Part shown: positions 20,214-30,241 of the stretch, piece after piece
How positions within the stretch are numbered: the stretch's first letter is position 1
Layout: each line of letters opens with the position of its first letter
Made by a program: the position numbers and the translations under genes
The notes under the pieces: generated by a model
The model's database searches: none
What the model was told of the DNA's origin: nothing
Seen by the model: the letters and a program-made list of their open reading frames with translations, nothing else
Assembly: GCF_022346005.1 (NCBI RefSeq)
Contig: NZ_JAKRMY010000002.1
Coordinates: 124,001 to 188,000 of the forward strand
Source: Corynebacterium sp. ACRPS
GTDB taxonomy: Bacteria; Actinomycetota; Actinomycetes; Mycobacteriales; Mycobacteriaceae
DNA: 64,000 nucleotides
Reading direction: 5' to 3'

Positions 20214-21248
20214 TTAACGCTCATTCCGCGCCTCGTATTCGACGAGGACATCGGGCCCGAGGGTGGTGGTGCGCACGGTGGTAAAACGTGGGGCATCGGC
20301 AAGCGTGTGCGCCACCGAATTCGCCAGGACCCCGCGCCCTTGGCCGAGCAGGATGGGGGCAATATACGCCGCCAGCGCATCCACGGCACCGGCCTCGATA
20401 AAGCTCTGGGCCAGTCCCGCCCCGCCTTCCACCAAGACGTCGCGGGCGCCGCTGGCATACAGCTCGTCGAGCGCGCCCGCGATGCTGTCATATTGCTCAA
20501 ATCCCAGCTGCCGCAGGTGAGAGGCCTTCTCCCCCGCGGCACGAAGATCGCGCTTGCCGATGACCACGCGGCGCGGCTGGTGCTCCCGCAGACTCCCATC
20601 GCTACAGCGTGCGGTAAGCGAGGGGTTATCGGCAAGCGCGGTGCCGGTGCCGATAATGATGGCATCGCGCCGCGCCCTATCGGCATGGACCCACTCGCGG
20701 GCCTTAGACCCGGTGATCCACTGGCTCGTGCCATCGGCCGCAGCGGTAAACCCGTCCAAGGTCTGCGCGAATTTCAGGGTGACGTGCGGGCGCTGCAGCT
20801 TTACCGCGCGCAACCAGGCACGCACCGCGTCCTCGACGCCATCCGGCGCGGTGAGCCGGCCCACCTCTACCCCGGCTGCGGCCAATGCCTGCGCTCCCCC
20901 GCCTGCTTGGGGCGTGGGATCGGGATGCAGGTAGAATACGCGGGCAATTCCGGCATCGATAAGCGCCGTGGCGCAAGGACCCGTCCTGCCCGTATGCGCG
21001 CAGGGCTCCAGGGTAACCACGGCCGTGCCGCCGCGGGCCTTCTCGCCGGCCGCGCGCAGCGCCATGACTTCCGCGTGGGCGCCACCCACCGGCTGGGTCG
21101 CACCGCGCCCCACAATGTCACCGGTTGCGGATAAAATCACCGCGCCTACAGGAGGATTGGGGCTTGTGGTGCCGCGCACCGCCGCGCCGGCCTGCATGGC
21201 CTGAAGCAATGCTCCGGAAACGTTGGTTTCATCCATCGCGCCGGCCAT
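20214..21248 (-). CDS. ribD: Riboflavin deaminase/reductase RibD
   Basis: Bifunctional pyrimidine deaminase and reductase of riboflavin synthesis, 344 residues. The N-terminal deaminase has the zinc motifs HAEVMALRAAG and LEPCAHTGRTGPC. The C-terminal reductase has KFAQTLDGFTA, TGSKAREWVHADRARRDAI and VEGGAGLAQSF. The start is set at the ATG at 21248, which overlaps the rpe stop by one base (TAATG). An ATG at 21236 is also possible; the frame stays open further upstream inside rpe but without family similarity. Confidence 0.95.
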   Translation of the reverse strand: MAGAMDETNVSGALLQAMQAGAAVRGTTSPNPPVGAVILSATGDIVGRGATQPVGGAHAEVMALRAAGEKARGGTAVVTLEPCAHTGRTGPCATALIDAGIARVFYLHPDPTPQAGGGAQALAAAGVEVGRLTAPDGVEDAVRAWLRAVKLQRPHVTLKFAQTLDGFTAAADGTSQWITGSKAREWVHADRARRDAIIIGTGTALADNPSLTARCSDGSLREHQPRRVVIGKRDLRAAGEKASHLRQLGFEQYDSIAGALDELYASGARDVLVEGGAGLAQSFIEAGAVDALAAYIAPILLGQGRGVLANSVAHTLADAPRFTTVRTTTLGPDVLVEYEARNER

Positions 21249-21916
21249 TATGACCGCGCCGCAAGCGCGCGCAGTTCTTCCACCGCCTGCGCTGGATCGT
21301 CGCTTTTGAATACGGCCGATCCCGCCACGAAGGAATCGCACCCGGCCTCCGCGGCCAAGCCAATGGTTTCCGGATCGATGCCGCCATCTATTTCAATGAT
21401 GGTATCCAGGTTCTGCTGGTCAATGCTTTCGCGCAGGGCGCAGACCTTATCCAGCATGGCGGGCATAAATTTCTGCCCGCCAAAACCCGGTTCCACGGAC
21501 ATGACCAGCACCTCATCGAAGTGATGCAGCTTATCCAGCCACGGCTCAATGGGCGTATCCGGCTTGATGGAAAAGGCCGCACGCGCGCCCAAGTCCCGAA
21601 TCTTTTCTGCCAATTCCACCGCGGCTGCTTCACCCTCAACCGCTTCCACGTGGAAAATGATGGTGTTGGCACCGGCCTTGATATAGGTCTCCACCCATTT
21701 CGCCGGCGACTCAATCATCAGGTGCACGTCAAGCGGCTTATCCGTGGACCTTTTCACCGTGGCCGTAATATCCGGACCGAAGGAAAGGTTGGGCACAAAG
21801 TGCCCGTCCATGATGTCTACATGGATCCAATCGGCATTCGAGATGGCCTCTAGTTGTTCGCCCAGCCGCGCGAAGTCAGCAGCCAAAATTGACGGAGAAA
21901 TAAGTGGTGCAGGCAT
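21248..21916 (-). CDS. rpe: Ribulose-phosphate 3-epimerase
   Basis: Interconverts ribulose 5-phosphate and xylulose 5-phosphate, linking the oxidative branch to transketolase. The product of 222 residues begins MPAPLISPSILAADF. Family motifs are HVDIMDGHFVPNLSFGP, DVHLMIESP and MSVEPGFGGQKF. The start was placed at the ATG at 21916, because the upstream extension overlaps rsmB and has no family similarity. Its stop overlaps the ribD ATG, coupling epimerase to riboflavin synthesis, which also uses ribulose 5-phosphate. Confidence 0.96.
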   Translation of the reverse strand: MPAPLISPSILAADFARLGEQLEAISNADWIHVDIMDGHFVPNLSFGPDITATVKRSTDKPLDVHLMIESPAKWVETYIKAGANTIIFHVEAVEGEAAAVELAEKIRDLGARAAFSIKPDTPIEPWLDKLHHFDEVLVMSVEPGFGGQKFMPAMLDKVCALRESIDQQNLDTIIEIDGGIDPETIGLAAEAGCDSFVAGSAVFKSDDPAQAVEELRALAARS

Positions 21917-21926
21917 ACCGTTAATC

Positions 21927-23552
21927 CTAGCGCCCTTCCTCATCGCCGCGCCGCAATACCGCCATGAACATGGCATCGGTGCCGTGCCTGTGCGGCCACA
22001 TTTGGACGGATTTTTCTTTCCCTACATTGCCCATATCCGGGATAAAATCCCGTGCGTCCAATTCCTGCGCACCCAGCTTTTCTACCGCCTGGTCCACGAT
22101 GGCGCGGGTTTCGCGCAGGTCCGGCGAACACGTGGAATACACCACGACCCCGCCCGGCCGCACGAGCTTTAAAGCAGAGGACAAGAGCTCGAATTGGAGT
22201 GTCGAAAGCTCGGCAATATCGTCCTCCGATTTCCGCCACCGCGCCTCCGGTCGGCGCCGCAATGCGCCCAGCCCCGAACACGGCGCGTCCACCAAGATGC
22301 GATCGAATCCCGAGCCGACCTGCGGGTTGCGGCCATCGGCCACATGGACGGTCACCGGCAACCCCTGCACCGTCTTTTCAATCAGTTTTGCACGATGCGC
22401 CGATACTTCCACCGCATCAACGTGCGCGGATTCGATGCGCGCCAAGGCCCCCATCAGGGCCGCCTTGCCACCTGGGCCCGCGCACAGGTCGAGCCAGCGG
22501 CCCTGGTCGGTACCGCTGACGGGCACCTCGCACACCGCGCGGGCGATAAGCTGCGAGCCTTCATCCTGCACCGCGGCCATGCCCTGCTGGACCGGTTCCA
22601 ATTGGCCTGGGTCCCCAGAATCCATATACACCGCGTAGGGCGAATAGGTACCTTCTTCGTTTCCGGTAATCAGCGCCAATTCCTCGGCGGAAATCTCGCC
22701 CGGCCGCGCCACCAGGTGCACGCTCGGGCGCTCGGAATCCGCCGCTAAGGCAGCCGGCAATTCCTCGGGGTCCACAACGCGGGCAAAAGACTCCGCGATC
22801 CACGTTGGGTGCGCATGCCTAAAGGCCAGGCCCGCAATCTCGCCTTCTGGGGCAAGGCGCTTGAGCCACTCATTCGGCGGCGTGCGGGTAATGGTGCGCA
22901 AGATGCCATTGGCAAACCCTTTGGCTTTTTCTTCCCCACCCGCCACGACGAGCCGGACGGAGGTATCTACCGCAGCGTGGGGTTCCACGCGCGTATACAG
23001 CACCTGGTAGGTGCCCAAGCGCAGGGCATCGATGACCACCGGCGAGATTGCCTCCAACTCGCGCGAAGAACACTGCGCGATCACCGCATCGAGCACGCCC
23101 AGGGTGCGGAGGGTGCCATAGGTAATCTCCGTGGCGAATGCGGCATCGCGGCCAGAAAGTTTCTGCTTGCGCAGCGCCTTGGGCAGGACAAGGTTGGCAA
23201 ACGCATCCTCTTCGCTTACCCGGCGCACCACATCAAAGGCAATGGCGCGGGCCGGATCCACGCCCTGGTCGATGGCGGCCTGCACCAGTGTTTTCCCCGC
23301 GCCCGTGTTCTTTGTGCCCGCATTCCGATTACCTCGGTTTCCTCGGTTATCCCGGTGGTCGCGGTTGCGCTGGTCCTGCATGCCGCGACCACGCTGTGCG
23401 GATCCACGCTGAGCTTGGCCGCGATTGTCTTGGCCACGCTGCGCACTACCGCGCTGCGCATTGCCGCGTTGGGGCGCGCCGTTCTTGCCGTGTTGTTTAG
23501 CCTCCGGCGCCTTGTCGCCGGACTTGCTGCGGGAGCGGAATCCACCAGTCAC
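21927..23552 (-). CDS. rsmB: 16S rRNA m5C967 methyltransferase RsmB (Sun/Fmu) with basic N-terminal tail
   Basis: SAM-dependent rRNA cytosine-5 methyltransferase of 541 residues. The NusB-like RNA-binding domain starts near residue 87, and the catalytic domain has [26 protein letters not shown] and the second Cys in [11 protein letters not shown]. Residues 1–85 form a low-complexity tail rich in Gln, Arg, Gly and Asn, with at least five QRG units. The start is GTG at 23552, overlapping the fmt stop (GTGA) and preceded by AGAGGTGAGG. Confidence 0.94.
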   Translation of the reverse strand: MTGGFRSRSKSGDKAPEAKQHGKNGAPQRGNAQRGSAQRGQDNRGQAQRGSAQRGRGMQDQRNRDHRDNRGNRGNRNAGTKNTGAGKTLVQAAIDQGVDPARAIAFDVVRRVSEEDAFANLVLPKALRKQKLSGRDAAFATEITYGTLRTLGVLDAVIAQCSSRELEAISPVVIDALRLGTYQVLYTRVEPHAAVDTSVRLVVAGGEEKAKGFANGILRTITRTPPNEWLKRLAPEGEIAGLAFRHAHPTWIAESFARVVDPEELPAALAADSERPSVHLVARPGEISAEELALITGNEEGTYSPYAVYMDSGDPGQLEPVQQGMAAVQDEGSQLIARAVCEVPVSGTDQGRWLDLCAGPGGKAALMGALARIESAHVDAVEVSAHRAKLIEKTVQGLPVTVHVADGRNPQVGSGFDRILVDAPCSGLGALRRRPEARWRKSEDDIAELSTLQFELLSSALKLVRPGGVVVYSTCSPDLRETRAIVDQAVEKLGAQELDARDFIPDMGNVGKEKSVQMWPHRHGTDAMFMAVLRRGDEEGR

Positions 23553-24490
23553 TGGAACCTCACCTCTGCGTTCTTTCCTAATCCACGCGCCCAATCGGCC
23601 GCATTCATCATCTTTTTGCCCGGCGGCTGAATCCTATCCAGCTGCACCGGTTGCGTCGCGGTCCCGATGTACACCGCGTCCTTGCTAATCAGCGCCTCGC
23701 CCGGATGCAGCTGCTTGCCGATGCCCTCGGTGAGACTCACCGGGCCGAGCTTGAGGCGGGCATCGTCAAGCAGCGTCCACGCGCCCGGGCCTGGGGTGTG
23801 GGCGCGGATATGCCGGTCGATGGCGAAGGCAGGCTGCGCCCAGTCAATGCGGGCTGCCGCGGTAGAGATCTTCGGCGCATAGGTGGCTTCGCCGCTTTGG
23901 GCCTGCGGCTCCAGCGTGCCGGCCTCCAGCCCATCCATGGTGGCGACCAGGAGATCCGCCCCGGAATACGCCAGCCGTGTGAGCAGATCGTCCGCGGTAT
24001 CGGTTCCGGTGATGTCTTCTGTAACCGTGCCGAATACCGGGCCCGTATCCAGGCCTTCTTCAATCCGGAAGGTGGACGCACCGGTAATATCATCGCCCGC
24101 CGCGATAGCCGCCTGCACCGGCGCCGCGCCGCGCCAGGCGGGAAGAAGGGAAAAGTGCAGGTTGACCCAGCCATGGCGCGCGACATCCAAGAGATCCTTG
24201 CTAATGAGATTGCCATAGGCCACCACCGGAATGGCCTCGGGCTGCAGCTCCGCCAGGCGCTCACGCAGGTTATCGCCATCCTCCGTGCCAGGCCGCAGCG
24301 TGGTCGGGGTCAACACCTCGATGCCGTGTTCTTGCGCCAGCGCCTTTACCGGGCTCGGGTGAAGGCTGCGGCCCCTGCCCTTCTTCGCATCGGGCCGGGT
24401 AATGACCGCTACCACTTCGTGGCTGGAGGCAAGCAATTTCTCCAATGCCACCACCGCCGGCTCTGGGGTGCCGGCAAAAATAATCCGCAT
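23549..24490 (-). CDS. fmt: Methionyl-tRNA formyltransferase
   Basis: Formylates initiator Met-tRNA. The product of 313 residues begins [19 protein letters not shown] and has the formyl-folate/catalytic segment [17 protein letters not shown]. It lies 75 bases after def (the enzyme that removes the formyl group) and overlaps rsmB by four bases. The ATG start is clear. Confidence 0.97.
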   Translation of the reverse strand: MRIIFAGTPEPAVVALEKLLASSHEVVAVITRPDAKKGRGRSLHPSPVKALAQEHGIEVLTPTTLRPGTEDGDNLRERLAELQPEAIPVVAYGNLISKDLLDVARHGWVNLHFSLLPAWRGAAPVQAAIAAGDDITGASTFRIEEGLDTGPVFGTVTEDITGTDTADDLLTRLAYSGADLLVATMDGLEAGTLEPQAQSGEATYAPKISTAAARIDWAQPAFAIDRHIRAHTPGPGAWTLLDDARLKLGPVSLTEGIGKQLHPGEALISKDAVYIGTATQPVQLDRIQPPGKKMMNAADWARGLGKNAEVRFQ

Positions 24491-24565
24491 ACTGGATGAG
24501 TCTCCTCGAGGTCTCGGGTGAAAATTCTAGGGTACAACGAGCCTGCCTGCGTTGCCGAAGCTCGC

Positions 24566-25081
24566 CTACCCCGCGCTATTAAACCAATCGGCTTCGCGGA
24601 TGGTACGCATGGCGGCCTTGCGGTCGGCATCGCCAAGCCGGCGCAGGAATAACACTCCATCAAGGTGATCGGTTTCATGCTGAATGCACCGAGCCAAAAG
24701 CCCCGAGGCGACCATCCCCACCGGCCTGCCTTCTACATCGCGCCCAGAGACAAATACCCGGTTGTGCCGCGGTGTATCGGCGCTAATCCCCGGGATGGAT
24801 AGGCATCCTTCCGGGCCAACCTGCATGTCTTCTCCCAGCGGCGTCCACACGGGGTTGATGAGAACCCCGCGCAATCCGGCCTGGATAGGCGAACAATCAT
24901 AGACAAAGATGCGCTTGAGAATGCCCACTTGGTTCGCCGCGAGTCCCACCCCGCCGGCGGCATCCATGGTCTCCAACATGTTCTGCGCCAGCGTGCGCAG
25001 GCTGGAGTCAAAGGTCGTAATCTCTTCGGCCCGCGTGCTCAGTACGGGATCCCCGTAGAGCCTGATGTCTAATTCCGCCAC
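24566..25081 (-). CDS. def: Peptide deformylase
   Basis: Metal enzyme that removes the N-formyl group from nascent proteins. The product of 171 residues has all three family motifs: GVGLAANQ (44–51), EGCLS with the metal Cys93, and QHETDH with metal His135 and His139 and catalytic Glu136. The start is GTG at 25081, preceded by AAGGGAAG. It lies between priA and fmt, a common arrangement. Confidence 0.97.
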   Translation of the reverse strand: MAELDIRLYGDPVLSTRAEEITTFDSSLRTLAQNMLETMDAAGGVGLAANQVGILKRIFVYDCSPIQAGLRGVLINPVWTPLGEDMQVGPEGCLSIPGISADTPRHNRVFVSGRDVEGRPVGMVASGLLARCIQHETDHLDGVLFLRRLGDADRKAAMRTIREADWFNSAG

Positions 25082-25133
25082 TGAATCTTCCCTTTCTCAT
25101 GTACTGCCTATTCGCCTAAGTTTATGCGCACTT

Positions 25134-27164
25134 CTAACCCACGTGAATGGGATCGACCATGATGCGTAGTGGCAATTCATCCTTGCGCGCGCTGCGCGCC
25201 GCATTTGCCTTGCGCAAGGCGCGCCCGAGCTGCGATCGCGGCCCCAGCGGGGCGCGCACCACCAGGCGTTGCGGTGGGCCAAAGCGGTCCGCATCGTATT
25301 CCCCGGGGAGGCTGTCCCCTGGCGGGAGCGGAACCGGGCCTAAGACCTCGGCGTGCTCTGGCAGGTCCACCAACTGTTCGAAGGAATCCAGAGCCGCGTC
25401 CGCCCCATCGATGGCGGCGAAGTGCACGGCCGGCGGAAAGCGCACCTCGCGCCGGGCCCGCAATTCCTCTACCGCGGCCGCGACCATGTCCCAGCTCATG
25501 AAGTGGCGGACGACGGGAAGTTCCGGATCCGCGGCAATGATGACGCGCCCGCCCTTAAAATGCGGCCTGACCATGGTGGCCGCCTGCGCCCATTTGGCCA
25601 GGCAGTCCTCGGTGGCGCGCAAGTCTTGCCGGTTTAATAAGGTGCCCGCGTCCAATAGCAGCGCCGCGCCATAGGCGCCGCCATTCACCCGCGGCTCGGC
25701 GCCAGGGGTAGCAATCACTAATGCCGGGGCATTTTCAATTGAGCCCACGACCTTATTGCCGCCAGAAACCACGACGGACGTATTGGGAAAGGCGCGCCCC
25801 AATTCCTCCGCGGTGCGTTCAGAGCCTAAAACGATGGCGCGCAGGCGCGGCGAACCGCACTCGGTACAGCGATGATTGGTGGCAATGCGCCCGCACCAAC
25901 GGCAGGTAGGCATGACGGCTTCCTCGCTTGAGCGCTCCGAGCTCGGAGGCAACCCCAATGGCCCGTTACAGTGGCGGCACCGCGCGGGAGAATGGCACTT
26001 TCCACAGGCCAAAATAGGCGCATACCCCTTGCGCGGGACCTGCACTAGCACTGGTTCGCCGCGGTCGAGGGCTTGCTGCGCCGCTTGAAAGGCTGGGGCT
26101 TGCACAGAGGTCGTACCGCCCTCCAAGTCCCTAGAAATGGATAGCCCGTAGGCACCAATGGCCAAAATATCGGGCCGGCGCGCCTCTATGGTTGAGGCGC
26201 TCGGGATGAGGTTGTGTGCCCACCCAGAGTCCACCAATAACTGGGTTTCCGCCGTGCGCGAGTGGTTCGCCGCAATGAAGCTGCAATTTTCAAAGGCAGA
26301 GCGGGTGGTAAGCACCTCCCGGGCGTGGACGTAGGGCTTAATATTATCCACCAAGTTATCGTTACCATCATCAAAAATGACGGCCAGCTGCAGGTTGTCC
26401 ACGGGGGTAAAAGCCGCCGAGCGCGTTCCAATGACGATTCGCGCCTGCCCCACCAAGGCCGAAAGATAGCGGCGATAGCGCGCTTGCGGGCCCATGCTAT
26501 TGGTGAGCACCGTGATTTGTTTCGGCCCCACAACACCGCGCAGGGCGTTTTCAAGGGCGTCCACTACCTTTTGGTCTGGGACCACGATAAGGACGCCTCC
26601 CCCACCCAGGGCAACCTTGACCGCTAAGGCCGCGAGTGCATCTTCCCATTCATCGCCGGGAGCGATTTGCCACGCGGCACGTGCTAATTTCCCGCCCAGG
26701 ATGGAATCAACAAAGGTTTCCCCATGTTGATAGGCAGACCACCCGGATAAATCGGGCTCGCTGGCGGCGCCGAGTTCTTCCCACGGCGTATCCAAATCCG
26801 CTTCTTCTGCCTTTGCGTGCCGCGGCGGAATGGCGGAGCGAATGATATCGGAGCAAATTCCGCCATAGCGATCCGCAAGGGCTTCCACCAGCCGGGACAG
26901 CTGCGGTGGATAAACGTGGAATGGGGAGATGACCCGCTCGATAAAGCGCAGCTGCCCGCCGAAGTCGGACTCATGCTTGCGCTCGACGATGATCGCATCC
27001 ACCAAGCGCCCATTGAACCGAATGCGCACCTTCACCCCGGCTTGGGCGCTATCAGATTCGGCCTCATCTACCAGGTAATCAAAGCCCCGATCGAGGTGGG
27101 CAACCCCTAGAAGAGGCAACACCCGCGCGACCGGTTTCCGGGCGGCGGGTGTTTTCTTAGGCAT
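25134..27164 (-). CDS. priA: PriA-like primosomal protein, ATPase motif lacking
   Basis: Protein of 676 residues related to the replication-restart helicase PriA. The zinc-binding region is intact, with paired cysteines in CGKC, CRHC, CRWC and CTEC around residues 380–430. The Walker A sequence is not present: the segment near residue 188 reads LGGGGVLIVVPDQ. The DEAH-type box is degenerate (FDDGNDN near 265). Actinobacterial PriA proteins are known to lose helicase motifs, so it is probably a DNA-binding loader rather than a helicase. The start is MPKKTPAARK at 27164. Confidence 0.92.
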   Translation of the reverse strand: MPKKTPAARKPVARVLPLLGVAHLDRGFDYLVDEAESDSAQAGVKVRIRFNGRLVDAIIVERKHESDFGGQLRFIERVISPFHVYPPQLSRLVEALADRYGGICSDIIRSAIPPRHAKAEEADLDTPWEELGAASEPDLSGWSAYQHGETFVDSILGGKLARAAWQIAPGDEWEDALAALAVKVALGGGGVLIVVPDQKVVDALENALRGVVGPKQITVLTNSMGPQARYRRYLSALVGQARIVIGTRSAAFTPVDNLQLAVIFDDGNDNLVDNIKPYVHAREVLTTRSAFENCSFIAANHSRTAETQLLVDSGWAHNLIPSASTIEARRPDILAIGAYGLSISRDLEGGTTSVQAPAFQAAQQALDRGEPVLVQVPRKGYAPILACGKCHSPARCRHCNGPLGLPPSSERSSEEAVMPTCRWCGRIATNHRCTECGSPRLRAIVLGSERTAEELGRAFPNTSVVVSGGNKVVGSIENAPALVIATPGAEPRVNGGAYGAALLLDAGTLLNRQDLRATEDCLAKWAQAATMVRPHFKGGRVIIAADPELPVVRHFMSWDMVAAAVEELRARREVRFPPAVHFAAIDGADAALDSFEQLVDLPEHAEVLGPVPLPPGDSLPGEYDADRFGPPQRLVVRAPLGPRSQLGRALRKANAARSARKDELPLRIMVDPIHVG

Positions 27165-27175
27165 AAGCCCACATT

Positions 27176-28408
27176 CTACAGACCAGCGGCAGCGCGCAAT
27201 TCCTCCACTCGGTCCAACTGCTCCCACGGCAGGTCAACGTCGGTACGTCCAAAGTGGCCGTAGGCGGCGGTCTGGCCGTAGATAGGACGCAGCAGATCCA
27301 ATTCGCGGATGATGGCGGCCGGGCGAAGGTCAAAGACCTTATTGACGGCAGCCTGGATCTGCTCATCGGTCAAGTTCTGCTTCGCGGTTCCGAAGGTCTC
27401 GACGTAGAGGCCAACCGGCTTGGCGCGACCGATGGCGTAGGCCACCTGCACCTCTGCGCGATCCGCCAGGCCCGCGGCGACGATATTCTTGGCCACCCAG
27501 CGCATGGCGTAGGCCGCAGAGCGGTCCACCTTACTGGGGTCCTTGCCGGAGAAGGCACCGCCGCCGTGGCGGGCCATGCCACCGTAGGTATCCACGATGA
27601 TCTTGCGGCCGGTAAGGCCTGCATCGCCCATTGGGCCGCCCAAGATGAAGGAGCCGGAAGGATTGACCAAGAGGTTGGTCTCATCGGTGTAGTACTTATC
27701 AAGGCCGGCATCCTTAATGACCCAGTCCAGCACCTCGCTGCGCAGGTGGGTTTCTAGCCACTGGCTATCAACCTCAGGATCGTGCTGGGTAGAAATAACG
27801 ACCGTATCCAGGTGAGAAGGCTCATTATTCTCGTTATATGCAAAGGTCACCTGGGTCTTGCCGTCCGGGCGCAGGTGGTCCACAATGCCCTCTTTGCGCA
27901 CCTGGGTCAGGCGGCGGGACAGGCGGTGCGCCAAGGCGATTGGCAACGGCATGTACTCCGCGGTTTCATTCGACGCGTAGCCAAACATCAGGCCCTGGTC
28001 GCCGGCGCCGGCGGTGTCATTTTCCTCGTCATAATCCGCGCCCTGGTCGCGCGCCTCGGTGGAGGTATCCACGCCGGCACCGATTTCCTGCGACTGCTCG
28101 CCGATGGCGATGTTGACGCCACAGGTATTGCCATCAAAGCCCACATCGGAAGAGGTAAAGCCGATGGACTTTAGGGTCTCGCGCACAAGGGCCGGGATTT
28201 CCACGTAGGCGTTGGTGCGGACCTCGCCCACGACGTGTACCTGGCCGGTGGTAACCAGCGTTTCCACGGCGACGCGAGACTCCGGATCCTTTTCTAAAAG
28301 TGCATCCAAGATGGCATCCGAGATGGCGTCACAGATTTTATCCGGGTGCCCCTCAGTAACGGACTCGCTTGTAAAAAGACGAGCTTCCACTGCAGCGTTA
28401 TCAGTCAC
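27176..28408 (-). CDS. metK: S-adenosylmethionine synthetase
   Basis: Makes SAM from methionine and ATP. The product of 410 residues has ATP-binding [13 protein letters not shown] and the signature [12 protein letters not shown], plus [16 protein letters not shown] near the C-terminal third. The start is GTG at 28408 ([16 protein letters not shown]). coaBC lies 98 bases upstream and priA 11 bases downstream. No SAM riboswitch structure was recognised in the short upstream gap. Confidence 0.98.
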   Translation of the reverse strand: MTDNAAVEARLFTSESVTEGHPDKICDAISDAILDALLEKDPESRVAVETLVTTGQVHVVGEVRTNAYVEIPALVRETLKSIGFTSSDVGFDGNTCGVNIAIGEQSQEIGAGVDTSTEARDQGADYDEENDTAGAGDQGLMFGYASNETAEYMPLPIALAHRLSRRLTQVRKEGIVDHLRPDGKTQVTFAYNENNEPSHLDTVVISTQHDPEVDSQWLETHLRSEVLDWVIKDAGLDKYYTDETNLLVNPSGSFILGGPMGDAGLTGRKIIVDTYGGMARHGGGAFSGKDPSKVDRSAAYAMRWVAKNIVAAGLADRAEVQVAYAIGRAKPVGLYVETFGTAKQNLTDEQIQAAVNKVFDLRPAAIIRELDLLRPIYGQTAAYGHFGRTDVDLPWEQLDRVEELRAAAGL

Positions 28409-28506
28409 AAAAACTTCCTTAGATTATTTACGTATTCGATACCGAGGCATTCTGCCCCAACCCATTACAAGGCAACCCTAGACCAAGCGGTCTATAAACG
28501 CAATAT

Positions 28507-29760
28507 TTAATTTCCCGGTTCAATCATTTCATTCACGACGCCGAGAATCTGCGCCGCGACGACCTGCTTGGATCCATGCTCTACGCGCTGTGGTTCCTCG
28601 TTTCGCCGCAGGATCCACCCCTCGCTGTTTTCCTGGCCAAAGGTCACGCCGCGGCCGACCTCATTGGCCATCAGTACGTCGCACCCCTTGCGCGCAAACT
28701 TTTCTTTCGCGTAATCCAGCGCCGAAGAATCGCCATCTCCAGTCTCGGCCGCGAAACCGACGATGACGCACTTCTGCGGCACCTCGCCTTCCTCGCGGGC
28801 TGCCACGAGAGACTTCAAAATATCTGGGTTTTCCACCATCTCTAGCGTCGCGAGCGCATCATCGGCCTTGCCCTTTTTCATTTTGGACTCGGCCACGTTC
28901 GCGGGCCGGTAATCCGCGACTGCAGCGGCCATGATGACGATATCGGCATCGCGGGATTCCTCGCGCATCGCGGCCTCCAAGTCTTGGGCAGAAACGATAT
29001 TCCGGATCGTAGCCCCGCTCGGCACCGGCAACTCCGCGGTATTGCCGGCCACAATCGTGGCATCCGCGCCCTTGTGTGCGGCCACCTCTGCCAGCGCATA
29101 CCCCTGCCTGCCGGAGGAACGGTTTCCTAAATAGCGAACCGGGTCCAATTCCTCTTGGGTGCCACCGGCAGAAATGACCACCTTCAGCCCCGCCCAGCTG
29201 TGATCGATATGAAAGCCAGCGAGCTCGGTGCGCGCGATGGCCGCAATCTGTTCTGGATCCGGCAGCCTGCCTGCGCCCGTATCCTTACCCGTAAGGCGCC
29301 CGTGCGCTGGTTCCATGACGGTAATTCCGCGCCGGCGCAGGGTCTTTACGTTGTCTTGTGTCGCTGGGTTATTCCACATTTCGGTGTGCATGGCGGGCGC
29401 CACGATGATGGGACACGTTGCCACCAGCACGGTCGCGGTCAACAAGTCATCGGCGCGTCCCGCAGCCAAGCGCGCAATGAGGTCAGCCGTGGCAGGGGCG
29501 ATGACCACGGCATCGGCCTCCTGGCCTACCGCTACATGTTGCACGTCCTCTACGGCCTCAAAAACACTTGTTGAGACAGGGTTTCCAGATAATGCCTCAA
29601 AGGTAGCTGCGCCCACGAAGTTCAATGCGCTTTCTGTAGGAACGACGCGGACGTTATCGCCATGTTCTTTGAAATTGCGCACCAAGTGGCAGGCCTTATA
29701 CGCGGCGATGCCACCGGCAACGCCCAACACGATATTGCGAGGAGATTTTGAAACAGTCAC
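28507..29760 (-). CDS. coaBC: Bifunctional phosphopantothenoylcysteine decarboxylase / phosphopantothenate–cysteine ligase
   Basis: Two successive steps of coenzyme A synthesis in one protein of 417 residues. The N-terminal CoaC flavoprotein has NIVLGVAGGIAAYKA and PAMHTEMW, where enteric enzymes have Asn in PAMNxxMW; His is usual in actinobacteria. The C-terminal CoaB ligase has GGTQEELDPVRYLGNRSSG. The start is set at GTG 29760; TACGAT eight bases upstream would make a leaderless mRNA. The frame stays open upstream but crosses the terminator hairpin. Confidence 0.95.
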   Translation of the reverse strand: MTVSKSPRNIVLGVAGGIAAYKACHLVRNFKEHGDNVRVVPTESALNFVGAATFEALSGNPVSTSVFEAVEDVQHVAVGQEADAVVIAPATADLIARLAAGRADDLLTATVLVATCPIIVAPAMHTEMWNNPATQDNVKTLRRRGITVMEPAHGRLTGKDTGAGRLPDPEQIAAIARTELAGFHIDHSWAGLKVVISAGGTQEELDPVRYLGNRSSGRQGYALAEVAAHKGADATIVAGNTAELPVPSGATIRNIVSAQDLEAAMREESRDADIVIMAAAVADYRPANVAESKMKKGKADDALATLEMVENPDILKSLVAAREEGEVPQKCVIVGFAAETGDGDSSALDYAKEKFARKGCDVLMANEVGRGVTFGQENSEGWILRRNEEPQRVEHGSKQVVAAQILGVVNEMIEPGN

Positions 29761-29768
29761 ATCGCACA

Positions 29769-29774
29769 ATCGTA
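29769..29774 (-). promoter_or_regulatory. -10 box for leaderless coaBC mRNA
   Basis: TACGAT on the minus strand lies eight bases upstream of the coaBC GTG, just after the rpoZ–coaBC hairpin. No ribosome-binding site is visible, so initiation on a leaderless transcript is likely. Confidence 0.5.
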
Positions 29775-29792
29775 CCGTGCAGGCATGACAAG

Positions 29793-29858
29793 AGCCCCGC
29801 CCGGCCACCACGTTAGTTCCACAGTAGTGCAACCAAGTGGGCTTGGCCGGACGGGGCT
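29793..29858 (-). terminator. Terminator between rpoZ and coaBC
   Basis: AGCCCCGCCCGGCCA (29793–29807) pairs with TGGCCGGACGGGGCT (29844–29858), a 15-bp stem with one mismatch. The tail on the minus strand is only CTCTTGT. It lies between rpoZ and the coaBC promoter. Confidence 0.65.
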
Positions 29859-29898
29859 AAAATGAGGCACAAGGTGCGAACGCGAAAGCGCGCGCTAC

Positions 29899-30201
29899 TT
29901 ACTTGCCTTCCTCGTGGTCCAACAGACCTGCGTCGATTTCGCGCAGCGCGATGGACAGTGGCTTCTCGCCGGGCTCTGGGTTAACCAGTGGGCCGACGAA
30001 CTCAAAGACGCCTTCATCTTGCTCTTGGTAGTAGCTATTGATCTGGCGCGCACGCTTGGCAGCGAAAATTACCAAGGCGTACTTGGAAGAAACCTTGTCC
30101 AACAGCTCATCGATTGGCGGGTCCGTAATGCCAATCGGGTCATCAAATACCGGTTCCGACTTCGCGGATTCAGTGTTAGAAGGGGTGGTCACGTTAGTCA
30201 C
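29899..30201 (-). CDS. rpoZ: RNA polymerase omega subunit
   Basis: Small subunit that supports RNA polymerase assembly. The product of about 100 residues carries the omega signature [24 protein letters not shown]. The start is one of two in-frame GTGs, at 30207 or 30201. The AAAGGTG ribosome-binding site overlaps the first, so 30201 (MTNVTTPSN) is preferred. It follows gmk by 40 bases, the usual gmk–rpoZ–coaBC order of actinobacteria. Confidence 0.95.
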   Translation of the reverse strand: MTNVTTPSNTESAKSEPVFDDPIGITDPPIDELLDKVSSKYALVIFAAKRARQINSYYQEQDEGVFEFVGPLVNPEPGEKPLSIALREIDAGLLDHEEGK

Positions 30202-30241
30202 ATGCACCTTTACATTGGTTGAAGATGGTCAAAAGAAGAGT

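Noticed and set aside
21249..21926. An FMN riboswitch before the rib genes
   Set aside because: ribD starts inside the rpe stop codon, leaving no leader for an aptamer.
28409..28506. A SAM riboswitch upstream of metK
   Set aside because: The gap is 98 bases and no SAM aptamer-like conserved sequence was recognised.
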